A DNA stretch of 64,000 nucleotides from Bacteroides sp. (GCA_019414665.1 DXLO01000008.1:14472-78471); one strand, 5' to 3'; shown: positions 19,701-28,745, numbered from the stretch's first letter. Made by a program: numbers and translations. The notes: generated from the sequence alone by a model not told the origin.

Positions 19701-19863
19701 TACCTTTCTCTACTACACTGGCACCAATAATAGGTTCGTTGGCAGCATCGGTAACCAGACCAGTCAGCTGAATCGTCTGTGCTAATGTACCGAAGGGAGT
19801 CATAAAAGCAAAGAGTAGAATCAATAGCATGATTCTTTCCTTGAAATAATTCTTTTTACTCAT
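16735..19863 (-). CDS. SusC/RagA-family TonB-dependent transporter
   Basis: 1042-residue outer-membrane importer. A signal peptide ending near FGTLAQ is followed by a carboxypeptidase-D-like regulatory domain (LTGLVTDAANEPIIGASV to about residue 110), the VVVGYGTMKKSDMTGA linker, a plug domain with IRGVKTFGDNQPLYIIDG, and the 22-strand barrel. It imports oligosaccharides with energy from TonB/ExbBD. It is the first gene of this locus; the regulator at 20087-21712 lies 223 bp upstream on the same strand. Confidence 0.96.
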   Translation of the reverse strand: MSKKNYFKERIMLLILLFAFMTPFGTLAQTIQLTGLVTDAANEPIIGASVVEKGTTNGVITDFDGNFALSVSPKATIIISYVGYATQEVPVNGKTNIRVTLKEDTEMLDEVVVVGYGTMKKSDMTGAISSVDVDDLVKRTTTNPAEALQGKIAGVNIMKAGGNAGAGVQVKIRGVKTFGDNQPLYIIDGFPGDIENVNPQDIQSMEVLKDGAAAAIYGSVAANGVIIVTTKNGKKGDMKIDFSTYVSFTSVAKKLELLNAEEYKSVHKQMYQNYMNQYPDDTEVTMPAFVNKNTGIDTDWQDAMLRGGVSQNYMFSIRGGSENAQYSLSYNHADEKGIFLGNNYRQDNARLKLHMSKYIFDIDANIAFKFTDSKQPEYSIKEMYMISPLVPIYDDTREYGFGLSDFDDLPSNRNVMADQHYEKSTDKKYHTTANVALTMNFTPWLNFKTSYAYRGEHQRQTYHTPAYVADPKAKRDYPYHSETTGYWEEHVWENVLSFNKTFGKHNVNAMAGTSMTARKYTWNSVGVEGKTTVYKVEDGKLVTSEIPGGFLDPSFSTVGAGAGGTFDGSGTKWKYNRASFFGRLNYNYNDRYLVQATVRYDGSSKFGKDNRWGCFPSVALGWRISQEEFFPKDIALNNLKFRVSWGRLGNENALGYYDFLALISTYNEMYQGYVKGNGDNAWAGSIARGLENRSLKWETTDTKNIGFDFGFFNSKLTGTLNYYYNQTEDLLITKVLPPSAGMTNPTLNVGKIRNTGFELELNWGDAIKDFDYNIGFNMSTTKNKVVELSDADQVLQGEGLKYGTEHFPTETRVGKPIGAFYLYRTDGIFQSMDEVNAHVNKDGQLLQPNAQPGDIRFKDLDGNGSIDAGDKEYCGSGIPTLEANLNLSFGYKGFDLSIVLGSAWNFKLYNGNKYFYEGMNSKSNMLKSTLNAWTPDNRNTDVPRAVYQDPNGNMKESDRFLENGDFVRLRQAQLGYTLPKSLMQKFYIEKLRFYVSGENLFTITGYDGIDPEFSRASVLNTGVDKLIYPFTRSFTVGAQLTF

Positions 19864-19990
19864 GTGAATAAATTTTAAGGTTAATAATTGTTTTTCACAT
19901 CGCTAAGTAATAGGTTGTATGTGCAAATTCCTAATTATTATACCCTACAAATGAACTACAATGAATAAAAAAACTCTTTTTTTTAATCTA

Positions 19991-19998
19991 CAAATATA
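19991..19998 (-). promoter_or_regulatory. Candidate -7 promoter element upstream of susC-like gene
   Basis: TATATTTG on the - strand, 128 bp upstream of the 19863 start in a very AT-rich 223-bp gap. The gap contains no gene. The -33 element is not clear. Confidence 0.4.
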
Positions 19999-20086
19999 AA
20001 TGTAATATATTGATATATAGTGATCTATATAAAGAAATAATATCTACAAAATGCTGTTTGATAAAAACTGTAAAAATATAGGTTCT

Positions 20087-21712
20087 TTAAATATTTTGTA
20101 GATAGTCTGTCAAGTCATCCTCCGAAGATAAGTTTAGAGATTTACGTAAACGATATCGATTCATGTTGATTGTTTTGGGAACATTTCCTGTGAGCATCGA
20201 GATTTCTTTGGTAGATAGATTTACCCGTAATAAAGTAGCTAGATATCTTTCTCCTTGTGTTAAATTGGGATGCCGTTCGGATAGCCGTTGAAGGAACTCC
20301 TGGTTCTTTTCTTCAACATTCATTAGCAAGGTGCTGTTCGTCTTATCTCCATTCTGATATTGGCTGATGAAGGCATTGACTTTCTTCAGATGAGGAATCA
20401 ATGCCTGTTGGTCCATCTTATATCCTTGCTTTATCATTTCTCTGATTTTCTCCAGCATTTCATTGCGGCTATGCAGGAATACAGCAAAACTGGTAGCTTC
20501 CTGACGACTGTTGTATAATGCGCTTTGTACAGATTTTAATTCGAGTTCTTGCTGTCGTACTTTAAGTTCTGCCAATTCATGTTCCGATTGCTCCAGATTA
20601 TAGCGGGTAACCATTAACTGCATATTCTTTTTGCGTTTATACCATTGGTATAGAAATATACTGAGTACTATCAATGAGATGAATATGATTACTAGTACAA
20701 ACAGGTTCCGTTTCAGTAGTTCTATTTCATAAGCTTGCTCTCTTAGTTCTGCTTTCCTTTGTTGGTTTTGATATTGTTTATGGGAAATTTCCTGTTCTAC
20801 GATGCGTAATTTACTTCCACTTTGCAATTCTTTGCTAAGGGTATATAGTTGTATCAGGCATTTATAAGCGTTTTTATGGTCTCCAAGGGCATCGTATACC
20901 CAAGATAAATATTCGTAATTATCACAAATCAGTTCTTTGGCACTGATGGAAGAAGCGACCTCGTATGCTCTTTGTAAAGCCATCAAGGCATTGTTATATT
21001 GTTTTGCATAGAAGTATTGTTTTCCCATATTGTTATAGTTTTCCCCTAATGACCATTGAGAATTCAAGTTCTTGTTGATGATAATGGCCTCATTAATTAA
21101 ACTTAGCTTTTCATTAAAATCACCCTCATATAAACATAGATTATTCAAATTGGCGGATATCCCTCTTAAATTTTTCTGACTGCGGTTTATTATAAGGGCT
21201 TGTTTGAGGAATTGTTCAGCTGTGTTGAACTCATTCATGGAATAATGGATGATGCCACGATCATTGTAGCATAGTGCGATAGAAATGGAATCTCCGATGG
21301 ATTTAAAGATTGAGATGGCTTTCTCATTCATTTCGATCGCTTTGTTATAGTCGGTCAGTTTACAATAGAGTGCTCCTATCAGTGCGTAAATTTGTCCATT
21401 CAGCTCTTTATTGGCAGGAGTTGCATACTCCAATGCGTCATATAGATTTTTGATGCTCACATCAAAATTGCCTAATAGCTTTTCTGCCTGACTGTAATAG
21501 AACATTGCTTCGGCTTTTTGATCATTTTGCCTTTCTTCAGGAAACAATTCAATTACCTTGGCAGCATAGTAACTGGCCTGCTTCGGATTATTGTATAAGG
21601 CTTCAACCGACTTTTTAATCAGTGCCTCGGCTTCTTGTTGTTTATTACGGGCATTAGCCCATGAGAGATTCAGCAGGCAAAGGAGAATATATACAAGTAG
21701 GTTGTTTTTCAT
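20087..21712 (-). CDS. TPR-containing membrane-anchored regulator with C-terminal HTH
   Basis: About 541 residues. A signal peptide is followed by several tetratricopeptide repeats (to ~310), predicted periplasmic. One transmembrane helix near 335-355 (FVLVIIFISLIVLSIFLY) is followed by a coiled-coil stretch and a C-terminal LuxR-like helix-turn-helix (TQGERYLATLLRVNLSTKEIS). This layout suits a sensor that reads a periplasmic signal and binds DNA directly, similar in plan to SusR. Its position upstream of the SusC/SusD pair suggests it controls this locus. The ATG at 21712 is preferred over a TTG two codons earlier. Confidence 0.85.
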   Translation of the reverse strand: MKNNLLVYILLCLLNLSWANARNKQQEAEALIKKSVEALYNNPKQASYYAAKVIELFPEERQNDQKAEAMFYYSQAEKLLGNFDVSIKNLYDALEYATPANKELNGQIYALIGALYCKLTDYNKAIEMNEKAISIFKSIGDSISIALCYNDRGIIHYSMNEFNTAEQFLKQALIINRSQKNLRGISANLNNLCLYEGDFNEKLSLINEAIIINKNLNSQWSLGENYNNMGKQYFYAKQYNNALMALQRAYEVASSISAKELICDNYEYLSWVYDALGDHKNAYKCLIQLYTLSKELQSGSKLRIVEQEISHKQYQNQQRKAELREQAYEIELLKRNLFVLVIIFISLIVLSIFLYQWYKRKKNMQLMVTRYNLEQSEHELAELKVRQQELELKSVQSALYNSRQEATSFAVFLHSRNEMLEKIREMIKQGYKMDQQALIPHLKKVNAFISQYQNGDKTNSTLLMNVEEKNQEFLQRLSERHPNLTQGERYLATLLRVNLSTKEISMLTGNVPKTINMNRYRLRKSLNLSSEDDLTDYLQNI

Positions 21713-21783
21713 AATCAAGCGTATTTTTGCAAAAATAGTGATTTTCTTTGTAAAAAGACACTCTTGTTTCTCTTTTAAAAGAA

Positions 21784-21791
21784 TATCTTTG
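21784..21791 (+). promoter_or_regulatory. Candidate -7 promoter element for rnhB
   Basis: TATCTTTG matches TAnnTTTG and lies 22 bp upstream of the rnhB ATG. A TCTTG at 21763-21766 could serve as a weak -33 element. Confidence 0.5.
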
Positions 21792-21813
21792 CAAGCAACA
21801 ATAAAGATGAGCT

Positions 21814-22419
21814 ATGTTATTACCTTATTTGAATAAAGATCTGATAGAGGCCGGTTGTGATGAGGCGGGCAGGGGATGTCTGGCAGGATCTGTATATGCA
21901 GCAGCTGTTATTTTACCTGTAGATTTTAAGAATGAATTGCTGAATGATTCCAAGCAACTGACGGAGCATCAGCGTTATGCGCTGCGAGAGATTGTGGAAA
22001 GAGAAGCATTGGCATGGGCTGTAGGTGTAGTGACTCCTGAAGAGATAGACGAGATAAATATCCTTAATGCGTCTTTTCTGGCAATGCATCGTGCTGTGGA
22101 TCAATTGAAAATTCGTCCCCAACATTTGTTGATTGATGGGAATCGTTTTAAAAAGTATCAGGATTTGCCGCATACTACTGTGGTAAAAGGAGATGGAAAA
22201 TATCTTTCTATTGCCGCTGCATCTATTCTGGCGAAAACCTATCGTGATGATTATATGAATGAACTGCATAAAGAATATCCTTTTTATGATTGGAATAGTA
22301 ATAAAGGTTATCCTACTAAAAAGCATCGTGCGGCTATCCGTGAACATGGAACAACGCCATATCATCGGATGACTTTTAATTTGTTGGGAACAGATCCCCA
22401 ATTAGAGATTCCTTTCTAA
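21814..22419 (+). CDS. rnhB: Ribonuclease HII
   Basis: Cytoplasmic endonuclease that cuts the RNA strand of RNA-DNA hybrids and single ribonucleotides in DNA. 201 residues. The first acidic residues are in AGCDEAGRGCLAG near residue 15, the third catalytic Asp is in HLLIDGNRF, and the fourth lies in the AKTYRDDYM region. It stands alone on the + strand between divergent and convergent neighbours. The ATG at 21814 has a promoter element just upstream. Confidence 0.97.
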   Translation: MLLPYLNKDLIEAGCDEAGRGCLAGSVYAAAVILPVDFKNELLNDSKQLTEHQRYALREIVEREALAWAVGVVTPEEIDEINILNASFLAMHRAVDQLKIRPQHLLIDGNRFKKYQDLPHTTVVKGDGKYLSIAAASILAKTYRDDYMNELHKEYPFYDWNSNKGYPTKKHRAAIREHGTTPYHRMTFNLLGTDPQLEIPF

Positions 22420-22485
22420 TTTGAAGAATATATAGGAGGATGGGATAACTTCTTTACATTTCATTCTACTTGGTTGAAAATAAAG

Positions 22486-22528
22486 CGAAGAATCTGTTTG
22501 ATTCATATGAGTAGTAACAGATTCTTCG
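22486..22528. terminator. Bidirectional terminator between rnhB and fucP
   Basis: Perfect 13-bp arms CGAAGAATCTGTT / AACAGATTCTTCG with a 17-nt loop, followed on + by TTTCACTTTTTT. The arms share CGAAGAATCTG with the REP-like element at 2698-2786. Confidence 0.8.
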
Positions 22529-22561
22529 TTTCACTTTTTTACAATGGTCTTATTCAGCATA

Positions 22562-23875
22562 TCAATATTTTCCCCGTTGATAAGAGCGATGTCCATAAAT
22601 AGTGATTACCACAAAACAGATAAATGGCAGGATAAATGAAACATTTACGGCTGGCATATTCCAAATGGTATTCATATCAATAATACTTGCTTGTAAAGGA
22701 GGAAGTACGGAACCTCCTAAAATAGCCATAATCAGGCCGGCTGCTCCAAACTTTGCATCATCTCCCAATCCGGTAAGCGCTATGCCATAGATCGTGGGGA
22801 ACATTAATGACATACAGGCTGAAACAGCTACCAGACAGTACATACCCCAGATATCCTGGAAGAAGATGACTCCGGCGGTGAAGCAGCAACCCGCAATGGC
22901 AAGTATGGCCAATAATTTACCTGGATTGAGGTAGCGCAAGATGAAGGTACAGATAAAACGGCTGATACAGAAAATAACCATCGCAATGATATTATATTCT
23001 TGTGATAGTACTTCAGCAGCTTTTTCCTCCATACCTTGTGACATGAACAGGCGTGTGCCGTATTGGATGATGAAGGTCCAACACATAATCTGCGCACCTA
23101 CATAGAAGAATTGTGCCACCACTCCTTCGCGGTAATGATGGATGGAGAAGATACGCTTCAGTGTGGGACCGAAATTGATACTGTGAGACTGGTCACCATT
23201 TTTGGGCATTTGGGTAAAACGTATCACTAGAAGCATAACTAATATGACTATTCCGATAGTGAGATAAGGAGCGATCAGTACGGACAGGTCCGCATCTCTT
23301 ACCATTGCAAATTCTGCCGGGTTTAGTTGGGCTCGTTCTGCCGTATCCATCGGATTTAGTTTCGCCTGGATAAAGTTCATGGCTACATACATTCCCAGTA
23401 AAGAGCCCATAGGGTTAAACGATTGTGCCAGATTGAGACGTCGGGTAGCGGTAGCTTCTGTTCCCATGGACAAGATGTAAGGGTTGGAACTGGTTTCGAG
23501 GAAGGAGAGTCCGCAGGTCAGAATAAAATAAGCTAATAAGAACGGATAGTAGCTGCCTGTCATTTTAGCGGGAAAGAATAATAAGGCTCCTACGGCATAA
23601 AGTCCCAATCCCAGCAGGATACCGGCTTTATAAGAGTATTTACGGATAAACATAGCTGCCGGAAAAGCCATGGCGAAATATCCGCCATAGAAGGCAACTT
23701 GCACCAATGCGCCATCGGTGACACTCATCCGGAAGATTTTAGAGAATGCTTTTACCATCGGATTGGTGATATCATTGGCGAATCCCCAGAGGGCGAAGCA
23801 GCAGGTGACTAATATAAACGGTAGTACGTAACTGACTCCATCTTTGTGCAGGATGGGTTGATCTGTATCTTTCAT
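22562..23875 (-). CDS. fucP: L-fucose:H+ symporter FucP (MFS)
   Basis: 437-residue inner-membrane transporter with about 12 hydrophobic segments. FucP traits include the N-terminal FALWGFANDITNPMVKAF stretch, with the buried Asp in the first helix region, and YFILTCGLSFLETSSNPYI in the fifth segment. It lies downstream of fucI on the same strand, separated by 112 bp. Transport of L-fucose is the best prediction; other sugars are handled by close relatives. Confidence 0.9.
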   Translation of the reverse strand: MKDTDQPILHKDGVSYVLPFILVTCCFALWGFANDITNPMVKAFSKIFRMSVTDGALVQVAFYGGYFAMAFPAAMFIRKYSYKAGILLGLGLYAVGALLFFPAKMTGSYYPFLLAYFILTCGLSFLETSSNPYILSMGTEATATRRLNLAQSFNPMGSLLGMYVAMNFIQAKLNPMDTAERAQLNPAEFAMVRDADLSVLIAPYLTIGIVILVMLLVIRFTQMPKNGDQSHSINFGPTLKRIFSIHHYREGVVAQFFYVGAQIMCWTFIIQYGTRLFMSQGMEEKAAEVLSQEYNIIAMVIFCISRFICTFILRYLNPGKLLAILAIAGCCFTAGVIFFQDIWGMYCLVAVSACMSLMFPTIYGIALTGLGDDAKFGAAGLIMAILGGSVLPPLQASIIDMNTIWNMPAVNVSFILPFICFVVITIYGHRSYQRGKY

Positions 23876-23884
23876 TTCTTAAAT

Positions 23885-23985
23885 TAAAGATTGAGGATTA
23901 AAAATTAAGAAATGAGAATTGAAAACAAAAAAAGGATAGGCATATAACCCTTTCTCAATTTTTAATTTTCAATTCTCAATTTATT
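23885..23985. repeat. AT-rich imperfect inverted repeat between fucI and fucP
   Basis: The 112-bp gap holds repeated words of the type AATTGAGAATTGAAAA in both orientations (left about 23891-23925, right about 23952-23983), giving an imperfect hairpin. It may be a dispersed intergenic repeat or an RNA processing site between fucI and fucP. Confidence 0.45.
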
Positions 23986-23987
23986 AA

Positions 23988-25763
23988 CTATTTATAAATA
24001 GGTCCGTAAGTTGAGCAAGCTCTGTAGTCGGAACCTTCCTTATCCATACCGAAGGCATTCCATGATGCCGGGCGGAAAATCTTGTCGTCTTCTACATTAT
24101 GCATACAAACAGGAATACGTAGCATAGATGCCAGAGTTATTAAATCCTGTCCGATGTGTCCATAGCTGATGGCGCCGTGGTTGGCTCCCCAGTTGTTCAT
24201 TACCGAATAGACATCACGGAATGCAGGTTTGTCGCATAGGCGGGGTACAAACCAAGTAGTAGGCCATGTGGGGTCTGTACGCATGTTCAGTACCTGATGG
24301 ATTTCCGGATCAATATCTACTGTCCAGCCTTCTGCCAGTTGCAATACTGGACCTAAGCCTTTTACCAGATTAAGACGCATCATGGTGACAGGCATACCGC
24401 CTTTAGACAAGAAATTGGAAGAGAAACCGCCTCCACGGAAATAGTCGCGATCTGCCGGATACCAGGTTGTAGCTTTCAGACAAGCTTCGACATCGGCTTC
24501 AGTCATTTCCCAGTTGGGCTTCATGCAGGGCTCTCCCGCTTCATTATGGCTCTCACCGGTAGCGTCCAGAGTGGTTGCACCAGAGTTGATAAGATGGATG
24601 ATACCGTTTTTAGCCATTCCGGTAAGTTCTTTGCCGGTGACACGTTTTACCGCTTCGGGACTCCAGTAAGTACGGATGTCGGAGAACATCTGTCCACAGC
24701 CACTCAGCAGGTGACCGAATAACATGGCAACACCATTGCAAGCATCATTTTCGGTAGCCAGAACGTATGCTTCGCGAATGCCGTTCCAGTCGAAAGTGGT
24801 GTTGAGCAGTGCTTCACTGAAGTCACCGTTTGGTTTCCAGTCAGTCCATTGGCGTTGCCCCTGGAAGCCGGCTGCGATGGCATTATGGCCGATAGCTTCT
24901 TCTTTGAATCCCATTTCAAGCAATTTCGGGTTGCCGACCATCAAGTCACGCATGATGATAGTCATTTTTACAATAAATTCCCAGTCGGCATCCTTCTCTT
25001 CACGGGTTTTGCGCTTTTCGGGACGGTTCTTAAAGTCTTCCCCTTCGTTGGGCTTGCAATATTTTTCAGTCCAGGCCATTGCCTTGGCATATTCTTCATG
25101 GTCATAGATTCCTTCTTCCATACGGCGCAGGATCTCAGTTTCGTCCACGCTTTCATTACGTATTCCCAGATATTCCTGGAAAAAGTCAGGATCGACAATA
25201 GAGCCGGCGATACCCATGCAGACACTACCGAAAGAAAGATAGCTTTTTCCGCGCATATTGGCTACAGCCATGGCGGCACGGGCGAAACGCAATAGTTTTT
25301 CTGCTACATCGGCCGGAATCGTGTTGTCATCCAAATCTTGTACATCGTGTCCGTAAATACCGAATGCAGGCAGCCCTTTCTGTGCGTGTCCGGCTAATAC
25401 GGCAGCCAGATAAACGGCTCCCGGACGTTCTGTACCGTTGAATCCCCAGACTGCTTTCGGCCAGTGCGGGTGCATATCCATTGTTTCGGAGCCATAGCAC
25501 CAGCAACTGGTTACGGTAATGGTGGCACCTACTCCTTCGCGTTCGAATTTCTCGGCACAAGCGGCGCTTTCGGCTACACGACCGATGGTGCTGTCTGCTA
25601 TTACACATTCCACGGGGCTTCCGTCACCGTTTTTCAAGTTAGATGAAATCAGTTCGGCAACAGCTTTTGCCAGGTTCATAGTTTTGTCTTCAAGGCTTTC
25701 GCGGACACCACCCTGGCGGCCGTCGATAGTGGGACGAATCCCGATTTTAGGATACTTTTTCAT
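23988..25763 (-). CDS. fucI: L-fucose isomerase
   Basis: Converts L-fucose to L-fuculose in the cytoplasm, with Mn2+. About 591 residues, matching the E. coli enzyme. Family signatures include the N-terminal PKIGIRPTIDGRQGGVRESLE, the central IGHNAIAAGFQGQRQW, and the C-terminal NNWGANHGAISYGHIGQD. The ATG at 25763 (MKKYPKIG) is preferred; an in-frame codon three residues upstream is less likely. It lies 21 bp downstream of fucR. L-fuculose kinase and aldolase genes are not in this cluster. Confidence 0.96.
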   Translation of the reverse strand: MKKYPKIGIRPTIDGRQGGVRESLEDKTMNLAKAVAELISSNLKNGDGSPVECVIADSTIGRVAESAACAEKFEREGVGATITVTSCWCYGSETMDMHPHWPKAVWGFNGTERPGAVYLAAVLAGHAQKGLPAFGIYGHDVQDLDDNTIPADVAEKLLRFARAAMAVANMRGKSYLSFGSVCMGIAGSIVDPDFFQEYLGIRNESVDETEILRRMEEGIYDHEEYAKAMAWTEKYCKPNEGEDFKNRPEKRKTREEKDADWEFIVKMTIIMRDLMVGNPKLLEMGFKEEAIGHNAIAAGFQGQRQWTDWKPNGDFSEALLNTTFDWNGIREAYVLATENDACNGVAMLFGHLLSGCGQMFSDIRTYWSPEAVKRVTGKELTGMAKNGIIHLINSGATTLDATGESHNEAGEPCMKPNWEMTEADVEACLKATTWYPADRDYFRGGGFSSNFLSKGGMPVTMMRLNLVKGLGPVLQLAEGWTVDIDPEIHQVLNMRTDPTWPTTWFVPRLCDKPAFRDVYSVMNNWGANHGAISYGHIGQDLITLASMLRIPVCMHNVEDDKIFRPASWNAFGMDKEGSDYRACSTYGPIYK

Positions 25764-25784
25764 GATATACATAGGTTTTAGTTG

Positions 25785-26765
25785 TTAAATTGAATTTCTT
25801 AAATGGACTTCGGTAGGGAGATAAGTTCTTATTTCCTGTCCGGTTAGTACAAATTCTGCGGCTTTCCGCCCCAGCTCTTCCCAGTTGATACTGAGTACCG
25901 TAATCCCTTGGTCTATTACCTCGTAGGCAGGAGTGTCATTGTAGGCTATCAGTCCGAAATCTTCTCCGCATTTCAGCCCGGTTGTCCGGCTTTGCTTGAT
26001 TATATTGACCACCTCTATCTGACGGATTGCAATATATACTTCTCCTTTACGGACTTGTATCCGGTCTGTATTTTCCACAATGGCTGAATCAATGTGATAA
26101 TCCTGACAGAAACAATTGAAATACTGACAACTGCTACGGGGGTGTTTGATGTCTTCGGGAAATAAAAGTACTAGTCTCTGATATTTTCTCAGATGTTCTT
26201 TCAATGCGGCCAATGCATGATAAAAGGAATCGTCAAAATCCTGACATACGTATGAATAATCCTTTTTATCGAACTTCCCGAAATCCAACAGCAGCAACTT
26301 AGACGAATCTATTTTGTAAAGATGGGGGGATAGTTTCTCATTGTCGAAGTTCATCACAATGTATTTATTGTATCTGCCTATTGATTCACGTAAGATGGTA
26401 TTGAAAAGTCGTTCATTATATTGATGAAACAATAAATCTACTTTGTAGTTGATGGATAGTTTTTTGATAAAACTATTATATAACGAGTATTTAAAGGGAG
26501 AATATTCGTCCAGCAGAAGCAGAATGTTTGTAAGCTTGTTGGTAACGTAGTAACCTTTTCCCGGAGTAGAGTCTATTATTCCCCGGTCTTTTAAATCAAT
26601 GAATGCTTTGAACACCGTATCCCGCGACACTTGATACTCACGGCTCAGTTTGTTGATGGACGGTAATGTGCAGTCCGATTTATATTTGCCCATGGAAATC
26701 TCCTGACTGAGTAAATCAGCCAGTTGTTTCACTTTAGTGGTCTGCTGTCCAAAGGTAACTTTCAT
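25785..26765 (-). CDS. fucR: GntR-family regulator, probable fucose repressor
   Basis: 326 residues: an N-terminal GntR winged helix-turn-helix (LPSINKLSREYQVSRDTVFKAF, residues ~30-60) followed by a periplasmic-binding-protein-like sensor domain of the LacI/GalR type. Adjacency to fucI (21 bp) supports a role as the fucose regulator, as described for FucR in Bacteroides thetaiotaomicron. By analogy the ligand is fucose, and it represses the cluster in its absence. Confidence 0.85.
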   Translation of the reverse strand: MKVTFGQQTTKVKQLADLLSQEISMGKYKSDCTLPSINKLSREYQVSRDTVFKAFIDLKDRGIIDSTPGKGYYVTNKLTNILLLLDEYSPFKYSLYNSFIKKLSINYKVDLLFHQYNERLFNTILRESIGRYNKYIVMNFDNEKLSPHLYKIDSSKLLLLDFGKFDKKDYSYVCQDFDDSFYHALAALKEHLRKYQRLVLLFPEDIKHPRSSCQYFNCFCQDYHIDSAIVENTDRIQVRKGEVYIAIRQIEVVNIIKQSRTTGLKCGEDFGLIAYNDTPAYEVIDQGITVLSINWEELGRKAAEFVLTGQEIRTYLPTEVHLRNSI

Positions 26766-26966
26766 GAACTGTTTAAGGTTTTACGCGGACAATGCAAACT
26801 GTGCTGAACTGTCCCGATGCAAAGAAATGCAATTTATTCATAAACAGCAAGATGAAAAGGTATGTTTTATAACACAAGAATCAAAGCTTCTATATCGATT
26901 TCCGGAAGAATGTGTAATACGTACTAATCAAATAATATAATTAGAGTATTTGCCGAAGTATATTAA

Positions 26967-27122
26967 CCGCATTACAGAACAAAGGGGGGGGCGTGTCTTG
27001 CCGGTGCGCCGGATATTGTTTTGCTGGTTTGTGAAATGATTGCCGGGCGTATGAATGCAAAATTGACTCGGGATATGGAATTTAAAGACGGACTGCATTT
27101 TATCATCGAACTTCCTCTATAA
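26967..27122 (+). pseudogene. Remnant of a histidine kinase C-terminus
   Basis: An open frame of about 51 codons ends at TAA 27120-27122 and reads like the last part of a histidine-kinase ATPase domain: a degenerate G-box, then LLVCEMIAGRMNAKL and FKDGLHFIIELPL at the terminus. Nothing upstream continues the kinase; a stop lies at 26964. It sits in the 400-bp gap between fucR and gpmI, which otherwise holds only the divergent promoter regions. Assignment rests on motif resemblance. Confidence 0.45.
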
Positions 27123-27161
27123 AAAATAGGTGAAACATTATTCATTGACAGGGCTTTTTTG

Positions 27162-27169
27162 TACCTTTG
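27162..27169 (+). promoter_or_regulatory. Promoter -7 element for gpmI
   Basis: TACCTTTG matches TAnnTTTG 42 bp upstream of the gpmI ATG. A TTGACA at 27145-27150 lies upstream, but closer than the usual 19-21 bp -33 spacing. Confidence 0.6.
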
Positions 27170-27211
27170 CACCCGGAAAAAGCAAGGATAAACTTTAAAC
27201 AAAATAAGATT

Positions 27212-28726
27212 ATGAGTAAAAAAGCCCTTTTAATGATTCTTGATGGTTGGGGTATCGGCGATCAAGGTAAAGACGATGTAATCTTTAACACTCCCACTCC
27301 TTACTGGGATTCTCTGTTGGCAAACTATCCGCACTCTAAATTGCAGGCTAGCGGTGAGAACGTTGGTTTGCCCGACGGACAGATGGGTAACTCCGAAGTA
27401 GGACACTTGAATATCGGTGCAGGACGTATCGTTTATCAGGATTTGGTAAAGATTAACCGTGCATGTGCCGACAACAGCATAATGAAGAATCCCGAGATTG
27501 TTTCCGCTTTCTCTTACGCAAAGGAAAATGGCAAGAACATCCACTTTATGGGATTGACTTCAAACGGTGGTGTACACAGTTCATTCGATCATTTGTTCAA
27601 ACTTTGCGATATCTCTAAAGAATATGGCATTGAAAATACATTTATCCACTGCTTTATGGATGGTCGTGACACAGACCCGAAGAGTGGTAAAGGCTTTATC
27701 GAACAACTGACTGCGCACTGTGAAAAATCAGCCGGTAAAATCGCTTCTATCGTTGGTCGCTTCTATGCTATGGATCGTGACAAGCGTTGGGAACGTGTGA
27801 AAGAAGCATACGACCTGTTGGTTGAAGGTAAAGGAAAGCAAGCCACCGATATGGTTCAGGCTATGCAGGAATCATACGATGAAGGTGTTACAGATGAATT
27901 CATCAAACCGATCAATAATTCTACCGTAGACGGTACCATCAAAGAAGGTGATGTGGTTATCTTCTTCAACTACCGTAACGACCGTGCCAAGGAATTGACT
28001 GTTGTGCTGACTCAACAGGATATGCCGGAACAAGGTATGCATACTATTCCGGGCTTGCAGTTTTATTGCATGACTCCGTATGATGCGTCTTTCAAGGGTG
28101 TTCATATTCTGTTCGACAAGGAAAATGTTCAAAATACGTTGGGTGAATATCTGGCTGCTAACGGTAAGACTCAGTTACACATTGCAGAAACGGAAAAGTA
28201 TGCTCACGTGACTTTCTTCTTCAATGGTGGTCGTGAAACTCCGTATGATGCCGAAGAGCGTATCTTGGTTCCATCTCCGAAAGTGGCTACTTACGACTTG
28301 AAGCCTGAGATGAGTGCTTATGAAGTGAAGGATAAATTGGTAGAAGCCATCAAGACCCAGAAATTCGATTTCATTGTCGTGAATTACGCTAATGGTGATA
28401 TGGTAGGTCATACAGGTATCTATGACGCTATTGAAAAAGCAGTGAAGGCTATTGACGAGTGCGTGAAAGATACAGTGGAAGCTGCCAAGGCTAATGATTA
28501 TGAAGTAATCATTATTGCCGACCACGGTAATGCCGACCATGCACTGAATGAAGATGGTACACCTAATACGGCTCACTCTTTGAACCCTGTTCCATTTGTA
28601 TATGTAACAGAGAACAAGAATGCTAAAGTGGAAAATGGTGTATTGGCAGATGTTGCTCCTTCTATCTTGCACATTTTGGGTATGCCCCAGCCTGCCGACA
28701 TGACCGGACGGGATTTGATAAAATAA
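27212..28726 (+). CDS. gpmI: 2,3-bisphosphoglycerate-independent phosphoglycerate mutase
   Basis: Glycolytic enzyme interconverting 3- and 2-phosphoglycerate with two Mn2+ ions. About 504 residues. The alkaline-phosphatase-type metal site is visible in LMILDGWG (N-terminus), the catalytic Ser in MGNSEVGHLNIGAG, and the metal ligands in IIADHGNADHA. The ATG at 27212 (MSKKALL) is chosen because the 15 upstream in-frame codons overlap the promoter region. Single gene, with a TACCTTTG promoter. Confidence 0.96.
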   Translation: MSKKALLMILDGWGIGDQGKDDVIFNTPTPYWDSLLANYPHSKLQASGENVGLPDGQMGNSEVGHLNIGAGRIVYQDLVKINRACADNSIMKNPEIVSAFSYAKENGKNIHFMGLTSNGGVHSSFDHLFKLCDISKEYGIENTFIHCFMDGRDTDPKSGKGFIEQLTAHCEKSAGKIASIVGRFYAMDRDKRWERVKEAYDLLVEGKGKQATDMVQAMQESYDEGVTDEFIKPINNSTVDGTIKEGDVVIFFNYRNDRAKELTVVLTQQDMPEQGMHTIPGLQFYCMTPYDASFKGVHILFDKENVQNTLGEYLAANGKTQLHIAETEKYAHVTFFFNGGRETPYDAEERILVPSPKVATYDLKPEMSAYEVKDKLVEAIKTQKFDFIVVNYANGDMVGHTGIYDAIEKAVKAIDECVKDTVEAAKANDYEVIIIADHGNADHALNEDGTPNTAHSLNPVPFVYVTENKNAKVENGVLADVAPSILHILGMPQPADMTGRDLIK

Positions 28727-28745
28727 TGTAGAAAGTATATTTATT

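Noticed and set aside
24849..25295. 148-codon + strand frame opposite fucI
   Set aside because: Complement of a well-supported gene; no independent signals.
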